IMG/VR virus record: IMGVR_UViG_3300025137_000302
Location: 1 to 23,341 of that record
DNA from: a virus
DNA: 23,341 nucleotides
Reading direction: 5' to 3' (one strand)
Shown in pieces: positions 1 through 8,120 of the stretch. The translations under genes and the position numbers were made by a program. Under the pieces are notes generated by a model. The model saw nothing but the letters and a program-made list of their open reading frames with translations, made no database searches and was not told the DNA's origin. Within the stretch, counting starts at the first letter, position 1. Every line of letters begins with the position of its first letter.

Positions 1-3000
1 CCAGACTTGGAGTCTACAAATGAGCAAGAACGAATTAATCGAAGCATCAAAGGATCTCGTATCTCAGGAGATGCAAGGTCAGACAGAGCAAGAGTCGATA
101 GAGTCGCAACAGGATCGGGCAATGTCAGAGGCGAGATTCCAGAGGGCCAAGAAGCTGACTTTGGAACGCCGAAGCCAACAGTTGATGAAAACGGCTTAAC
201 TCGCCTAATACATTACTCTCCTATAGTAGGGCTGGACACCATCAGCCCAAGAGAGCAACTAACAAACAACAGGATGCGCGGAGGAGAGCGGGAACGGAGT
301 GTATTGTTCCCCAAGATCTATCAAGCGAGGTCTTACTTCGGCATGAATGTCGGTGAGGCGAATGGGTATAATCAAGAGGCCACTGTAGGCAATAACGTAT
401 ACGAAACTCAAGTACCTGTTGATTCATTATACGATTACGACAAAGACCCAGAAGGCTTTATTACCAAAGCGTCTAATTCCGTTGATGACAACATCATGGA
501 AAGAACTTGGAACAAGCCCAAGCAATTCATAACAACAACAGCCGAAAAATCCATAAAGGATGCTGGTTACTCTGGTTACTGGAGTAACTCAAGAATGGGT
601 ATGGTTGCGGCCATGTTCAATGATACTGTTGTGAAGCCAGAAGGCTCTATAGAAAAGCCCGTAAAAAGATCTGCAAGAACAGCAACCATAGATGTACCTA
701 ATGTAAATAACGTTGACGGGGCTAGGATTAGCCAAAGGTTCCCTAAAGGTGCTTCAGCGACAGAAGACCCTATAGAAGAAATCCTTCAATTGGGCGCTAA
801 TGATATAATTAACAATCCTAAACTGCTTGCCAGAACCGCCGAGATTGTACGAGGGTACAATATAATAACTGAGGAAGAGGCAGCTTCACTTGGCGACAAG
901 GAGTTGGTCGAAACTCTTATAGAGAGACTTTCTTCTAACCTTGAGTTTGTTTATGACAACGTCCCAGAGGGGACAAGAGAAAGATCAAAGCTTTGGTATG
1001 TCGGCGCTAACAGAATAGCAAATGAAAACGCCTTAAAGTACAGCGAAGAGTCTGGCTCCCCGGTATCTATTGAGCAAGCCGCTGCTGTAATGGCTGCCCT
1101 AAGTCCACAGAAGGATTGGTATCAGAATGTCTCTTTAGGTGAGCGGCTTATAGACATATACAAAACCAAAATGGATTTTGTGCCGACCCCTGAGATGGAA
1201 GCAACTGCCCGAAGAATATTTCCAAAAGATGTGCATCGGCCAATGCTTGATATTATATTCAGGCAGGGGAGAAACATGCCCCTTTCTGAGTACGCCGATG
1301 CGCCCCTTCTGCAAGCTATGTTTATACGATTGTATGATGAAACATATAATGACCGTGGATACTATATCGTTTCTCCTGATGGACAGAACATTGGCTGGGC
1401 CAGAAATGCAAATGGGTCTAGGTCAAGGGTTGCTTGGGGTTCTAATAAAGAGACAACAAAGGCAGTTATGGCTTTAACCAATCCTGAATCAATCTCTGCG
1501 GAGATGGGCGACAGGCATAAGGTTAGAAACTTCTTTAATAATATAGCTGCTCCATTCTCTCAGGACGGAGATGTAACATCGGATACCCACGCTGTAGCCG
1601 CTGCTCATCTAAAGCCATTATCTGGCTCGTCTACAGAAGTTCATCACAATTTCGGCACATCACCAGTAGCGTCAAAAAGAGATGAGAACTGGAGAGGGGC
1701 CGTTTCAAACTCAGGCCCTCTCGGTGTGAAGGGTACATACGCTCTTTACGTTGAGGCACACAGAAGAGCCGCAGCTAGAAGAAATGTTCTCCCTAGAGAG
1801 ATGCAGTCCATAACATGGGAGGCTGTAAGGGGATTGTTTACCCCAGCGTTCAAGCAGAACAAAAATAATGTTAGGATGATTGACCGTATCTGGAATGATT
1901 TCAGGGCTGGTCAGAAAACAATAGAGGAAGTAAGAGAGGAAGTTTTAAATGAAGCAGGTGACAAAGGAAGATTTCGTCCACCAAGCTGGGAGGGACCCGA
2001 TAGTGGAAGCATTAGCAGCCCTGAACTTGCCGTTGACCCGACAGAACTATCTGGAAATGTCGTATCCAGAAGCAATCCCATCGATTACAGCGGAGATGGA
2101 GTCGGAACTACCGGAGGAACTCCTAATGCCGAAACAAAATATAGTAAGCGGTCGGTAAGATACGTTCCATCGTTAGAGCAGGGAACAGGACCACTCATAT
2201 CAAACAACGCCATGCTGAAGGCGTCAGAGCAATCTTACGATAGGATAACGTACAACAACGTAGCTAGAGTTCTTGGAAAGCTTTACTCAAAGGTGTTTGA
2301 CGAAAAGAAAGCACGGGCTTGGGAAGCTAAGACAGAACGCTTTGTGACTAAGTTTCAGGATGCAATGCTTCCTGTGGGCAAGCTTATGGACGAGCTAAGG
2401 TCTGATGGACTTAGCATTCCAGACGCAATGGATGTCTACATGAGGGAAGAGCTTGCACAGGGCCTTATGGGCGCTAGGCTAGACGAAAACAAAGCTAATT
2501 TATACGAGCCATTAACAGACACTATAAAGCAGATAGAAGTTGATCAGGCAAAGATTGATCAACTTGCAAACGTGTCTAGATTTTTTGAGGACGCTAGAGG
2601 GGCTTATGACCCAAAACTGGCCATTGCTGATGCTTATCTTTATGCACTCCACGCGAAAGAAAGAAATGCATATGTTTTAGCTAGGAACAAAACAGGGCTT
2701 GGGTCAGGAATGTCAGACGGAGAGGCTGATGCGATACTAGCGTGGGTAGACTCTCTGAATGTCCAAAGCAAAAACACTTTAAACGGCATAAAAAATACCG
2801 TAGTACAAATTGTACAGAACACAAATGACGTAAGAAGAGAAGGCGGTCTTATGGCTGAGGAGTACAGCTTCTCAAACTATGTGCCTTTGCGAGGCATACT
2901 TGACCCAGAAGAAGACCTTTCAGAGGATCTAGATAGCGTTCCTAGGATGGGGAGAAAGAAAAGAGACAACCTTTACGGAGGCACGGCTTATCAAGACCCA

Positions 3001-5040
3001 AGAATAACAACGGGTAGAGGAACTGAGTACGCTGAAGACATTATAGCAAATGTCATGGTTCAGAACTCTAGGTCTATTGTAGCGGCTGAGAGAAACAAAG
3101 TCGGTCAGGCATTCTTAAATATTATTGATCCAAAGATCATGGACCCTGATGCCGAGTATATAATGGAAAAGGATAATAGGGACGGCATAGCAATTATAGT
3201 CGATCAAGTAACTCCTGACATGCAAGAAAATGTTCTAAAGGTAAAGGTTAATGGCAGACAAGAGCCTTACAACATTCTTATAAGAGACAACAGGGTCGCC
3301 AGAGCCATGAGGGGCGCTGGTGGGGATGGAATCGAAAGAGGCGGCGCTGTAGTCAGGTATATGACAAAGTTCAACAGATACCTCTCAAACATTAACACAA
3401 CTTGGAACCCAGAGTTTGCCATCACAAACTTTTTCAGGGACTTGGAGACTGCTGGGGTAAACATAGGCCAGTACGATCAAGAGGGTATTAGCAGAGAGGT
3501 AATGAAGAACGCCGCACCTGCCGTAAAGGGAATCCTCGCTGTCACCAGAGAAGGAGGATTTGAGGGGTATGACAAAACAAACTGGACAGACGTATTTAAT
3601 GACTTTGTTTCTGCGGGCGGAAAGAACTCTACCAACCAAGTTGATAGCGTTAAAGATCAAATGGAAAGCATCAAAAAGGTTCTTGATGAGGTTTCCAATA
3701 ACAGCATAAAGGGGAAGCTGGGCCTTTCTAGGAATGGCTTTCTTTATAAAATTGGCGGGTTCTTAGACGCTTACAACACGGCTGTTGAAAATGGAGTCCG
3801 AGTTGCAACATATCACGCCCTGTTGAAAAGAGGGTTTAGCAAAGACAGGGCAGCTCAAGCAGCCAGAAACGTAACAGTAAACTTTGCAAAGCAGGGGGAA
3901 GAAAAAGCCCTTATGAATGCTTTGTTCCTCTTCTACAATGCATCAGTGCAAGGATCTATGGCCCTGTTTAACGCTGGCATAAGGTCATCAAAGGTACGCA
4001 ATATATGGGGAGGAATGATTATTGCTGGCGTACTATTGGATCAATTTGCCGCTGCGGCTTCAGGAGACGAAGATGAGGACGGTGTAAGCGACTACGATGA
4101 GCTAGGTCAGTATACTCTTGAGCATAACATAATATTCCCTACATTTGGGCTTGTGGAACAAAAGTTTTTAAAAATACCTTTAGGGTACGGGCTTAATACG
4201 GCAGTCAATCTAGGTCGATCCATGAGTAGAGTTCAGCGCGGAGAGTACACCCCTGCTGAAGGCTTTAACTCTACATTTGGCACATTAGCAGAATCTCTTA
4301 ACCCTCTAGGAGACACTAACTGGGAAAATGCATTAGTACCTACTGTATTTGATCCGCTTATAAGCTTAGCTGTAAACAAAGACTACAAAGGCGACCCTAT
4401 CGTAAAGGAAGCATCTCCTTTTGGTGTCCAGAAGCCAGACAGTCAACTGTACTGGTCTAACACAAGCGCCCTATTCAAGGGCATAGCTAAAGCTGTAAAT
4501 TCTGGCACAGGCGGCACAGAGATAACCCCCGGAATGATAGACATTTCGCCAGAAACAATAGACTTCTGGGCGCAATACTTTACTGGCGCAGCAGGAGCAT
4601 TTGCTCTTAGGACTGCTGAGTCCCCCTCAAAGACGATTGAGTCATTCAGAGGCGACCTTGAAGGTGATCTAATAAGGGAAATACCATTTGCCAGAAAGTT
4701 GTTCACCTCACCTTCTTCAAGAGAGGACACAGGCCAGTTTATAGAAAACAGGGATAAGGTTCTAAGGGCGGCAAAGGAGCTTCAGTTCTCTTTGCAGTCT
4801 CAAGACCCAGAGAGAGCCTCTGAGATAAGAAAAGAGTACGCCAACGAGTTAAAGATTTATGGTCAGCTAAAGGCCATGAACAACTACAGAAACAAGCTTG
4901 TCAGAAACAAGAACAAGGTTCAGTCAAGCAAGACAATACCAGAAGAGCAAAAGAAGGCTATCATAAGAAGCCTAAGAGACAAGATACAGGTAATAGAAAA
5001 AAGAGCCGCAATCATTATGAGGAATGCTGGCGTAAGATAA
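1..5040 (+). CDS. Giant phage polyvalent protein (5' end outside window)
   Basis: The reading frame is open from base 1, so the true start lies upstream; a TTG at base 7 is not convincing. About 1,680 residues are visible. The N-terminal 50-220 residues contain HYS...GL..ISP followed by YFG and a later AGYSGYW, which resembles the ADP-ribosyltransferase-like domains seen at the front of phage polyvalent proteins. Residues about 270-640 hold a separate globular region with a GANRIANENA / AALSPQKDWYQN signature seen in phage proteins of unknown function. The C-terminal half has the features of the LPD38-type large polyvalent protein domain: NINTTWNPEFAITNFFRDL, LFLFYNASVQG, a hydrophobic stretch and an acidic GDEDEDGVSDYDEL motif. 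The last 150 residues are charged and helical. Its place at the downstream end of a rightward unit suggests an internal or ejected virion protein. Family assignment is by eye; the ART assignment is the weakest part. Confidence 0.75.
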   Translation, partial: PDLESTNEQERINRSIKGSRISGDARSDRARVDRVATGSGNVRGEIPEGQEADFGTPKPTVDENGLTRLIHYSPIVGLDTISPREQLTNNRMRGGERERSVLFPKIYQARSYFGMNVGEANGYNQEATVGNNVYETQVPVDSLYDYDKDPEGFITKASNSVDDNIMERTWNKPKQFITTTAEKSIKDAGYSGYWSNSRMGMVAAMFNDTVVKPEGSIEKPVKRSARTATIDVPNVNNVDGARISQRFPKGASATEDPIEEILQLGANDIINNPKLLARTAEIVRGYNIITEEEAASLGDKELVETLIERLSSNLEFVYDNVPEGTRERSKLWYVGANRIANENALKYSEESGSPVSIEQAAAVMAALSPQKDWYQNVSLGERLIDIYKTKMDFVPTPEMEATARRIFPKDVHRPMLDIIFRQGRNMPLSEYADAPLLQAMFIRLYDETYNDRGYYIVSPDGQNIGWARNANGSRSRVAWGSNKETTKAVMALTNPESISAEMGDRHKVRNFFNNIAAPFSQDGDVTSDTHAVAAAHLKPLSGSSTEVHHNFGTSPVASKRDENWRGAVSNSGPLGVKGTYALYVEAHRRAAARRNVLPREMQSITWEAVRGLFTPAFKQNKNNVRMIDRIWNDFRAGQKTIEEVREEVLNEAGDKGRFRPPSWEGPDSGSISSPELAVDPTELSGNVVSRSNPIDYSGDGVGTTGGTPNAETKYSKRSVRYVPSLEQGTGPLISNNAMLKASEQSYDRITYNNVARVLGKLYSKVFDEKKARAWEAKTERFVTKFQDAMLPVGKLMDELRSDGLSIPDAMDVYMREELAQGLMGARLDENKANLYEPLTDTIKQIEVDQAKIDQLANVSRFFEDARGAYDPKLAIADAYLYALHAKERNAYVLARNKTGLGSGMSDGEADAILAWVDSLNVQSKNTLNGIKNTVVQIVQNTNDVRREGGLMAEEYSFSNYVPLRGILDPEEDLSEDLDSVPRMGRKKRDNLYGGTAYQDPRITTGRGTEYAEDIIANVMVQNSRSIVAAERNKVGQAFLNIIDPKIMDPDAEYIMEKDNRDGIAIIVDQVTPDMQENVLKVKVNGRQEPYNILIRDNRVARAMRGAGGDGIERGGAVVRYMTKFNRYLSNINTTWNPEFAITNFFRDLETAGVNIGQYDQEGISREVMKNAAPAVKGILAVTREGGFEGYDKTNWTDVFNDFVSAGGKNSTNQVDSVKDQMESIKKVLDEVSNNSIKGKLGLSRNGFLYKIGGFLDAYNTAVENGVRVATYHALLKRGFSKDRAAQAARNVTVNFAKQGEEKALMNALFLFYNASVQGSMALFNAGIRSSKVRNIWGGMIIAGVLLDQFAAAASGDEDEDGVSDYDELGQYTLEHNIIFPTFGLVEQKFLKIPLGYGLNTAVNLGRSMSRVQRGEYTPAEGFNSTFGTLAESLNPLGDTNWENALVPTVFDPLISLAVNKDYKGDPIVKEASPFGVQKPDSQLYWSNTSALFKGIAKAVNSGTGGTEITPGMIDISPETIDFWAQYFTGAAGAFALRTAESPSKTIESFRGDLEGDLIREIPFARKLFTSPSSREDTGQFIENRDKVLRAAKELQFSLQSQDPERASEIRKEYANELKIYGQLKAMNNYRNKLVRNKNKVQSSKTIPEEQKKAIIRSLRDKIQVIEKRAAIIMRNAGVR
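845..860. repeat. Exact TTGTAC-N4-GTACAA palindrome inside the giant gene
   Basis: Exact copy of the recurring spaced palindrome, spacer GAGG. It lies within the coding sequence of the giant polyvalent protein, where it encodes part of IVRGYN, so it is not in a promoter position. Confidence 0.7.
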
Positions 5041-5068
5041 AGGCCACCCACTTTAAACGGATGGCCTT
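5040..5068. terminator. Hairpin between convergent operons
   Basis: Arms AAGGCCACCC (5040-5049) and GGATGGCCTT (5059-5068) pair with one mismatch around a 9-base loop. The hairpin begins at the last base of the giant gene and faces the end of the leftward operon. Neither side has a strong T tract, so it may be a weak or protein-assisted terminator or a processing stem. Confidence 0.6.
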
Positions 5069-5084
5069 ATCACGACTTACCTAT

Positions 5085-5100
5085 TTGTACCCCAGTACAA
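5085..5100. promoter_or_regulatory. Exact TTGTAC-N4-GTACAA palindrome between convergent genes
   Basis: Exact copy, spacer CCCA. It abuts the stop codon of the last gene of the leftward operon (stop at 5101-5103) and lies 17 bases from the hairpin at 5040-5068. A site between two 3' ends cannot be an ordinary promoter operator, which suggests a stoperator-like or structural role. Confidence 0.7.
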
Positions 5101-5295
5101 TTATTTCTTAGCCTCATCAAACTTAGAGTTAACCCAGTTAATTATATCTTCGTGTCTCCAGCGTTTAACTCTCTCTGATATGACAATAGGCTTCGGGAAT
5201 GTCTCATCGTTCTTTAGTATCTTTTCAACAAGACGGTGACTCTTCAAAGACAATATGTTTGCAACGTCTCGCTGACCTATAAAATCATTGTTCAT
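5101..5295 (-). CDS. AlpA/excisionase-like small DNA-binding protein
   Basis: A 64-residue protein, last gene of the leftward recombination operon. The sequence FIGQRDVANILSL is followed by a FPKPIVI segment and a closing KRWRHEDIINWV, the usual layout of AlpA-like winged helix-turn-helix proteins: HTH, a FPxP turn, then a basic W+..DI..W helix. Such proteins act as transcriptional activators or excisionase-type architectural factors. The start at 5295 is chosen because its ATG overlaps the upstream TGA as ATGA; an upstream in-frame ATG (5316) would add seven residues inside the previous gene. It is one of two candidates in this window for binding the TTGTAC palindromes, one of which lies directly after its stop. 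That link is inference only. Confidence 0.75.
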   Translation of the reverse strand: MNNDFIGQRDVANILSLKSHRLVEKILKNDETFPKPIVISERVKRWRHEDIINWVNSKFDEAKK

Positions 5296-5774
5296 TTTTG
5301 ATAACCCTGCTTCCATCTCACGAACTCCTCTGTTATCGCCTTGAACTTTTCCCTAGCCTCAGAGTTATTCTTTAACTCTGCCCTGCTGGTGATGCCCAAG
5401 ACTGATCTTAGTGTTTCAGTTACCGTCTTCTCTCTCTCTCCAAAAGAGCTTTCTATATAATCAGCGTCTGGCATGTACTCTCGTTTATGCAAGAAGTCTG
5501 CAAACTCATCGTTCCTGCACAACATACCGGCACTAGCAACCATCTTATCGACTTCCCTTTGATTCTCACTTATCTCAGGTTGATCATCGTCACCCAGTTT
5601 AACCATTGCTACCATGTAGCGAGAGCCTACCCAGTCAGTATGTAGACTAGGTGGGACATCATTAGGATGCAAGGCAAGTCTTAGTATAGTGCCTTGCTTG
5701 CTCTGTGACATAGAGGTCTTAACGGCCTCAAAGTTAACTGCGGCAGTCCTTACATCAACATTATCATTTTCCAT
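5292..5774 (-). CDS. Conserved phage protein of unknown function (SLHTDWVGSRYMV type)
   Basis: A 160-residue soluble protein. The segment VKTSMSQSKQGTILRLALHP followed by DVPPSLHTDWVGSRYMVAMV and GDDDQPE looks like a conserved family common in phage early operons, in which a small beta-rich N-terminal domain is followed by a helical tail; residues 80-100 (GMLCRNDEFADFL) are also typical. I do not know its function. Residues 105-160 are charged and helical. The start is fixed by a strong ribosome-binding site, AAGGAGAG five bases before the ATG. It overlaps the previous gene by 11 bases and the next by ATGA, so it is translationally coupled within the operon. Confidence 0.75.
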   Translation of the reverse strand: MENDNVDVRTAAVNFEAVKTSMSQSKQGTILRLALHPNDVPPSLHTDWVGSRYMVAMVKLGDDDQPEISENQREVDKMVASAGMLCRNDEFADFLHKREYMPDADYIESSFGEREKTVTETLRSVLGITSRAELKNNSEAREKFKAITEEFVRWKQGYQK

Positions 5775-6015
5775 ACTGGCTCTCCTTTAGAAAAATCTCT
5801 GATGTCCTACTGTCATAATGGTCACAGTCGGTAAAGTTTCTCACATGAGTGGTTCGCTTGATGCCCTGATCAACTCGCTCCCAAGTGACCATCTCCTGAC
5901 GGAATACACTTTCAGTGTTGTCTGGGAAGAAGTCTTGAGGAAGGGTTTTCGACAAATGACACAGCCCCTTTGTGGGGAAGTAGCATAAGTCTTTTGAATT
6001 TTTCAAAGACTTCAT
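5764..6015 (-). CDS. Conserved hypothetical phage protein
   Basis: An 83-residue protein overlapping both neighbours (ATGA at its start, 11 bases at its end). The segment VTWERVDQGIKRTTHVRNF followed by a D-HYDSRTSEIF stretch looks like a conserved small phage family, and two cysteines occur near the N terminus (C11, C19). No enzymatic motif is visible and I cannot assign a function. The continuous overlap pattern with upstream and downstream genes supports it as a genuine cistron. Confidence 0.65.
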   Translation of the reverse strand: MKSLKNSKDLCYFPTKGLCHLSKTLPQDFFPDNTESVFRQEMVTWERVDQGIKRTTHVRNFTDCDHYDSRTSEIFLKESQYGK

Positions 6016-6359
6016 CTGTCCATCCTTCTCTGGTTTTGTCTCTTCTCACCAGTGTTGACTGTGTTGTTGAGTTCCCTTAACCCACTTACAGTCTGCCTTA
6101 CGATAGACTCTTTTGATGAATACATCTTATCTATGCCGCGCCCCAATCTAGGCCCGTTTAGGGTCAGCCACTTGCTCTTTGCATGGAAGTCACCTCTACC
6201 CCTGTTAAGATAAGTCCTAGTCCCCCTAGGGTTTGACCTCTTGTCTTTAGGGTTGAAGTAATCCTTAAAGTTCATAACCTCATCACTTAACATTTTTATA
6301 TGCTGAGCAAACTCTTCTACAGTCATGTCTGCTGCACTTTTTTCTCTTTCACTAATCAT
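6012..6359 (-). CDS. Hypothetical protein, basic
   Basis: A 115-residue, strongly basic protein (many Lys/Arg in residues 37-70 and at the C terminus ending KRQNQRRMDR). The N-terminal 30 residues are predicted helical (MTVEEFAQHIKMLSDEVMNF). The central RSNPRGTRTYLNRGRGDFH segment is Gly/Arg rich and could bind nucleic acid, but no known domain is recognised. A GAGAG purine stretch four bases before the ATG can serve as ribosome-binding site; the next gene begins by ATGA overlap. Confidence 0.65.
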   Translation of the reverse strand: MISEREKSAADMTVEEFAQHIKMLSDEVMNFKDYFNPKDKRSNPRGTRTYLNRGRGDFHAKSKWLTLNGPRLGRGIDKMYSSKESIVRQTVSGLRELNNTVNTGEKRQNQRRMDR

Positions 6360-6366
6360 TTGTCTC

Positions 6367-6537
6367 TCACTTTATATCTTGTAGTTCGCTTTCAAGGGCG
6401 TGGATGACTATTGATATTTTTGAAAGCATATCGTGTTCAGTCTCCACCTTATCAACTCGCGTGTTCTTCCTAAACTCATCTGGTAGGCTCTCTATTTGAT
6501 GCTTCAGATCATAAGCAACACAAAGGCTCTCATCCAT
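6367..6537 (-). CDS. Small hypothetical helical protein (56 aa)
   Basis: A short gene that fills the gap between the HNH gene and the 6012-6359 gene. The protein begins MDESLCVAYDLKHQIESLPD and ends ALESELQDIK; it is acidic, almost entirely helical and probably a small coiled coil. Its ATG overlaps the end of the HNH gene by 8 bases and is preceded by GGGAGAAG with 4-5 bases spacing. Its stop lies 7 bases before the next ATG, and the sequence there (GTGAGAGACAAATG) serves both as its stop and as the next ribosome-binding site. The packing makes it very likely real; function unknown. Confidence 0.7.
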   Translation of the reverse strand: MDESLCVAYDLKHQIESLPDEFRKNTRVDKVETEHDMLSKISIVIHALESELQDIK

Positions 6538-6793
6538 TAAACTTCTCCCAATTCAACTTAGCCCATTCTTTAGGGTCTACCCCTTGCAAATCCCACCAAG
6601 TCCTTTCGTCACCAAAGCGATGCAATGTCATGTGACAGGAGTGGCACAGAGGAACACACCAATTGTCTCCAACTTTCATGCCCATAGCGTTAGGCTCTGC
6701 GAACATGATATGGTGCGCCTCTGCGCCATACCCACAAACCAAGCAGGGTGCGCCACGCAAGGTCTGTAGATATTTCTTGGATCGTATCCTCAC
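6530..6793 (-). CDS. HNH family nuclease-like zinc protein
   Basis: An 87-residue protein with C17-x2-C20, H27-H28, C50-x2-C53 and H54/H58 (CLVCG, AEAHHI, LCHSCH, LH). This is a zinc-stabilised HNH/beta-beta-alpha metal core, most like the small Ref-type/recombination-associated HNH proteins (LRGAPCLVCG..., ...WW..QGVDPKEWAKLNWE). It would nick or cleave DNA, possibly during recombination, which fits its place behind a nuclease and annealing protein. The start is a GTG overlapping the upstream TGA as GTGA. The C-terminal tail overlaps the next gene by 8 bases. Nuclease activity is inferred from the motif. Confidence 0.85.
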   Translation of the reverse strand: MRIRSKKYLQTLRGAPCLVCGYGAEAHHIMFAEPNAMGMKVGDNWCVPLCHSCHMTLHRFGDERTWWDLQGVDPKEWAKLNWEKFNG

Positions 6794-7152
6794 TTGATCC
6801 TAGTTACCTTTCTAAACGGAACTATGGACAAGTGATTTTCTTTAGGGACAGCCTTTGTCTTAGCAGACTTGTCACCATGAATTGACAGAATGCCTTGATA
6901 CAATCCAGCAGACTGAGGCTCCGGAAGGAAAGCATAGTCCCCAACCTTCATCTTTTTTGCTGTCGATTTGTGCCATCCATATTTAATTTGATATGAAGGA
7001 TCAGACTCGGTAGGCCAATTGGTGTGACTTGAGGCATTATTATCCTCTGGAACAAACTGATACACAGCGTAGTGTTCGACAGGACGATAGGGCTTCTTAT
7101 GACAAGACTTTCCTGAAATAAGAGAGAAAAACTTTTTAATAATCTCAGTCAT
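6790..7152 (-). CDS. Hypothetical protein with KVGDYAFLP motif
   Basis: A 120-residue protein. The C-terminal half contains KKMKVGDYAFLPEPQ, a spacer, and a basic ending PFRKVTRIK. That pattern (small residue turn KVGDSFFVP..., ending VRVWRI-like) recalls a small phage family found next to recombination genes, but similarity is only by eye. The N-terminal segment (MTEIIKKFFSLISGKSCHKK) is basic and amphipathic and is not a signal peptide. It starts by TAATG overlap with the previous gene and ends in a GTGA overlap with the HNH gene. Confidence 0.65.
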   Translation of the reverse strand: MTEIIKKFFSLISGKSCHKKPYRPVEHYAVYQFVPEDNNASSHTNWPTESDPSYQIKYGWHKSTAKKMKVGDYAFLPEPQSAGLYQGILSIHGDKSAKTKAVPKENHLSIVPFRKVTRIK

Positions 7153-7445
7153 TAGAATGGGACCTCATCATTGGTTAGGGTTTTGCTTTGAGACTGTCCT
7201 TCAGCCTTTCTGGCGTAGTGTGTGTTTCCAACCAAAGACAGGAATGTTGATCCGTTCTTCTGGCTCACGCGCTTCCAGCCAGCTAGATCTAACTTAGGCT
7301 TTGGGTTTCCTTCTGCCATCTGAGCAACAAGGTCATTCACAACCTCGTCAGATAACTCTATGTGGCCTGTGTAATCAGGCTGGGTGGCCTTCTCTTTCCT
7401 GTTGTTGGTAAAAAGAACTCCTGATGGTGGGTAATCGTTACTCAT
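7152..7445 (-). CDS. Small ssDNA-binding-like protein with SSB-type C-terminal tip
   Basis: A 97-residue protein encoded directly after the annealing protein. The N terminus (YPPSGVLFTNNRKEKATQPD, then YTGHIEL) and the later LAGWKRVSQKNGSTFLSL segment have the pattern of short beta-strand proteins that sit beside annealing proteins in phages. The protein ends NDEVPF, closely matching the acidic-hydrophobic D-D-I-P-F tip used by bacterial SSB to recruit partner enzymes. A role as phage SSB or SSB-like accessory is therefore likely, but an OB fold is not proven from sequence. The gene overlaps its neighbours by ATGA and TAATG. Confidence 0.65.
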   Translation of the reverse strand: MSNDYPPSGVLFTNNRKEKATQPDYTGHIELSDEVVNDLVAQMAEGNPKPKLDLAGWKRVSQKNGSTFLSLVGNTHYARKAEGQSQSKTLTNDEVPF

Positions 7446-8119
7446 GCCGCTTTCTCCTTATTGGCTTTTGACTCTGGGAATTGATGGCTGTGCTTAGCAA
7501 AATTAGCCACAACCGCGTTGTAAAGAGCTTCGTCTCCTGACTCTAAAATATTCAAAGCAACCTTGTTCTCTCCCCAGAACGCAGTTAGCTTTTGATATGT
7601 ATCGCACTCGCTGATAAATGAATTGAACACATCAGCCATTACAGAATAACTTGCCTCTTCCTTAACCTCTCCAGAAGAAGACTTTATCGTGGCCTTCTTC
7701 TCTTTCTTCTCTTCGATCACGCCTTCTGGCAAATCCTCGCCAGCATAGATGTAGTGACCCAACCCATGAAACGCCAAACACTTAGTCAGACACCTCTGTA
7801 AGGCTGTGTTTACTTGAAAGCTATTGGGCTGAGATACAGATTTGTTCGCGTAGTCAAGAACAGGCATAACCTCTGTTTGACTCTCATCTTCTATATCAAC
7901 GGTTACTGACACAAATGCATACCCTGCCGGATCAATCATGTACGGCAAGGTGCAATCATTATTTGCACTAGAGTACAAATTTTTCGTGAACGTAGTCTTG
8001 GGGTAATGCTTCTTCACAATCCCCCACGCCCATGCCCAGCTTATATAGCTAAGGCCATTCTTTTTTTCGATGTGATCAGACACATCAACCTTAGATAAGG
8101 TTTCCCATACGCTACTCAT
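7442..8119 (-). CDS. Single-strand annealing protein, Sak3/DUF1071 family
   Basis: A 225-residue protein with the hallmarks of DUF1071: LSYISWAWAWGIVKKHYP near the N terminus, an MIDPAGYAFVSVTVDIE stretch, MPVLDYANKSV, and the strongly conserved NTALQRCLTKCLAFHGLGHY followed by IYAGEDLP. Family members are Rad52-like annealing proteins that pair complementary single strands in phage recombination. The C-terminal 90 residues are charged and linker-like, ending in a helical domain. The start at 8119 has GAGGAGAAGG five bases upstream and lies one base after the nuclease stop codon; an in-frame ATG at 8173 would run back into the nuclease gene. Confidence 0.88.
   Translation of the reverse strand: MSSVWETLSKVDVSDHIEKKNGLSYISWAWAWGIVKKHYPKTTFTKNLYSSANNDCTLPYMIDPAGYAFVSVTVDIEDESQTEVMPVLDYANKSVSQPNSFQVNTALQRCLTKCLAFHGLGHYIYAGEDLPEGVIEEKKEKKATIKSSSGEVKEEASYSVMADVFNSFISECDTYQKLTAFWGENKVALNILESGDEALYNAVVANFAKHSHQFPESKANKEKAA
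7963..7978. repeat. Near-exact palindrome TTGCAC-N4-GTACAA inside the annealing gene
   Basis: One mismatch to the recurring TTGTAC-N4-GTACAA palindrome, spacer TAGA, with flanking A/T on both sides as in the exact copies. It lies within coding sequence, so constraint by the protein is a rival explanation. Confidence 0.4.
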
Positions 8120-8120
8120 A

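Noticed and set aside
2797-2815. GTACAA...TTGTAC pair inside the giant gene as another palindrome copy
   Set aside because: The half-sites are in the opposite order and separated by one base, so it does not match TTGTAC-N4-GTACAA.
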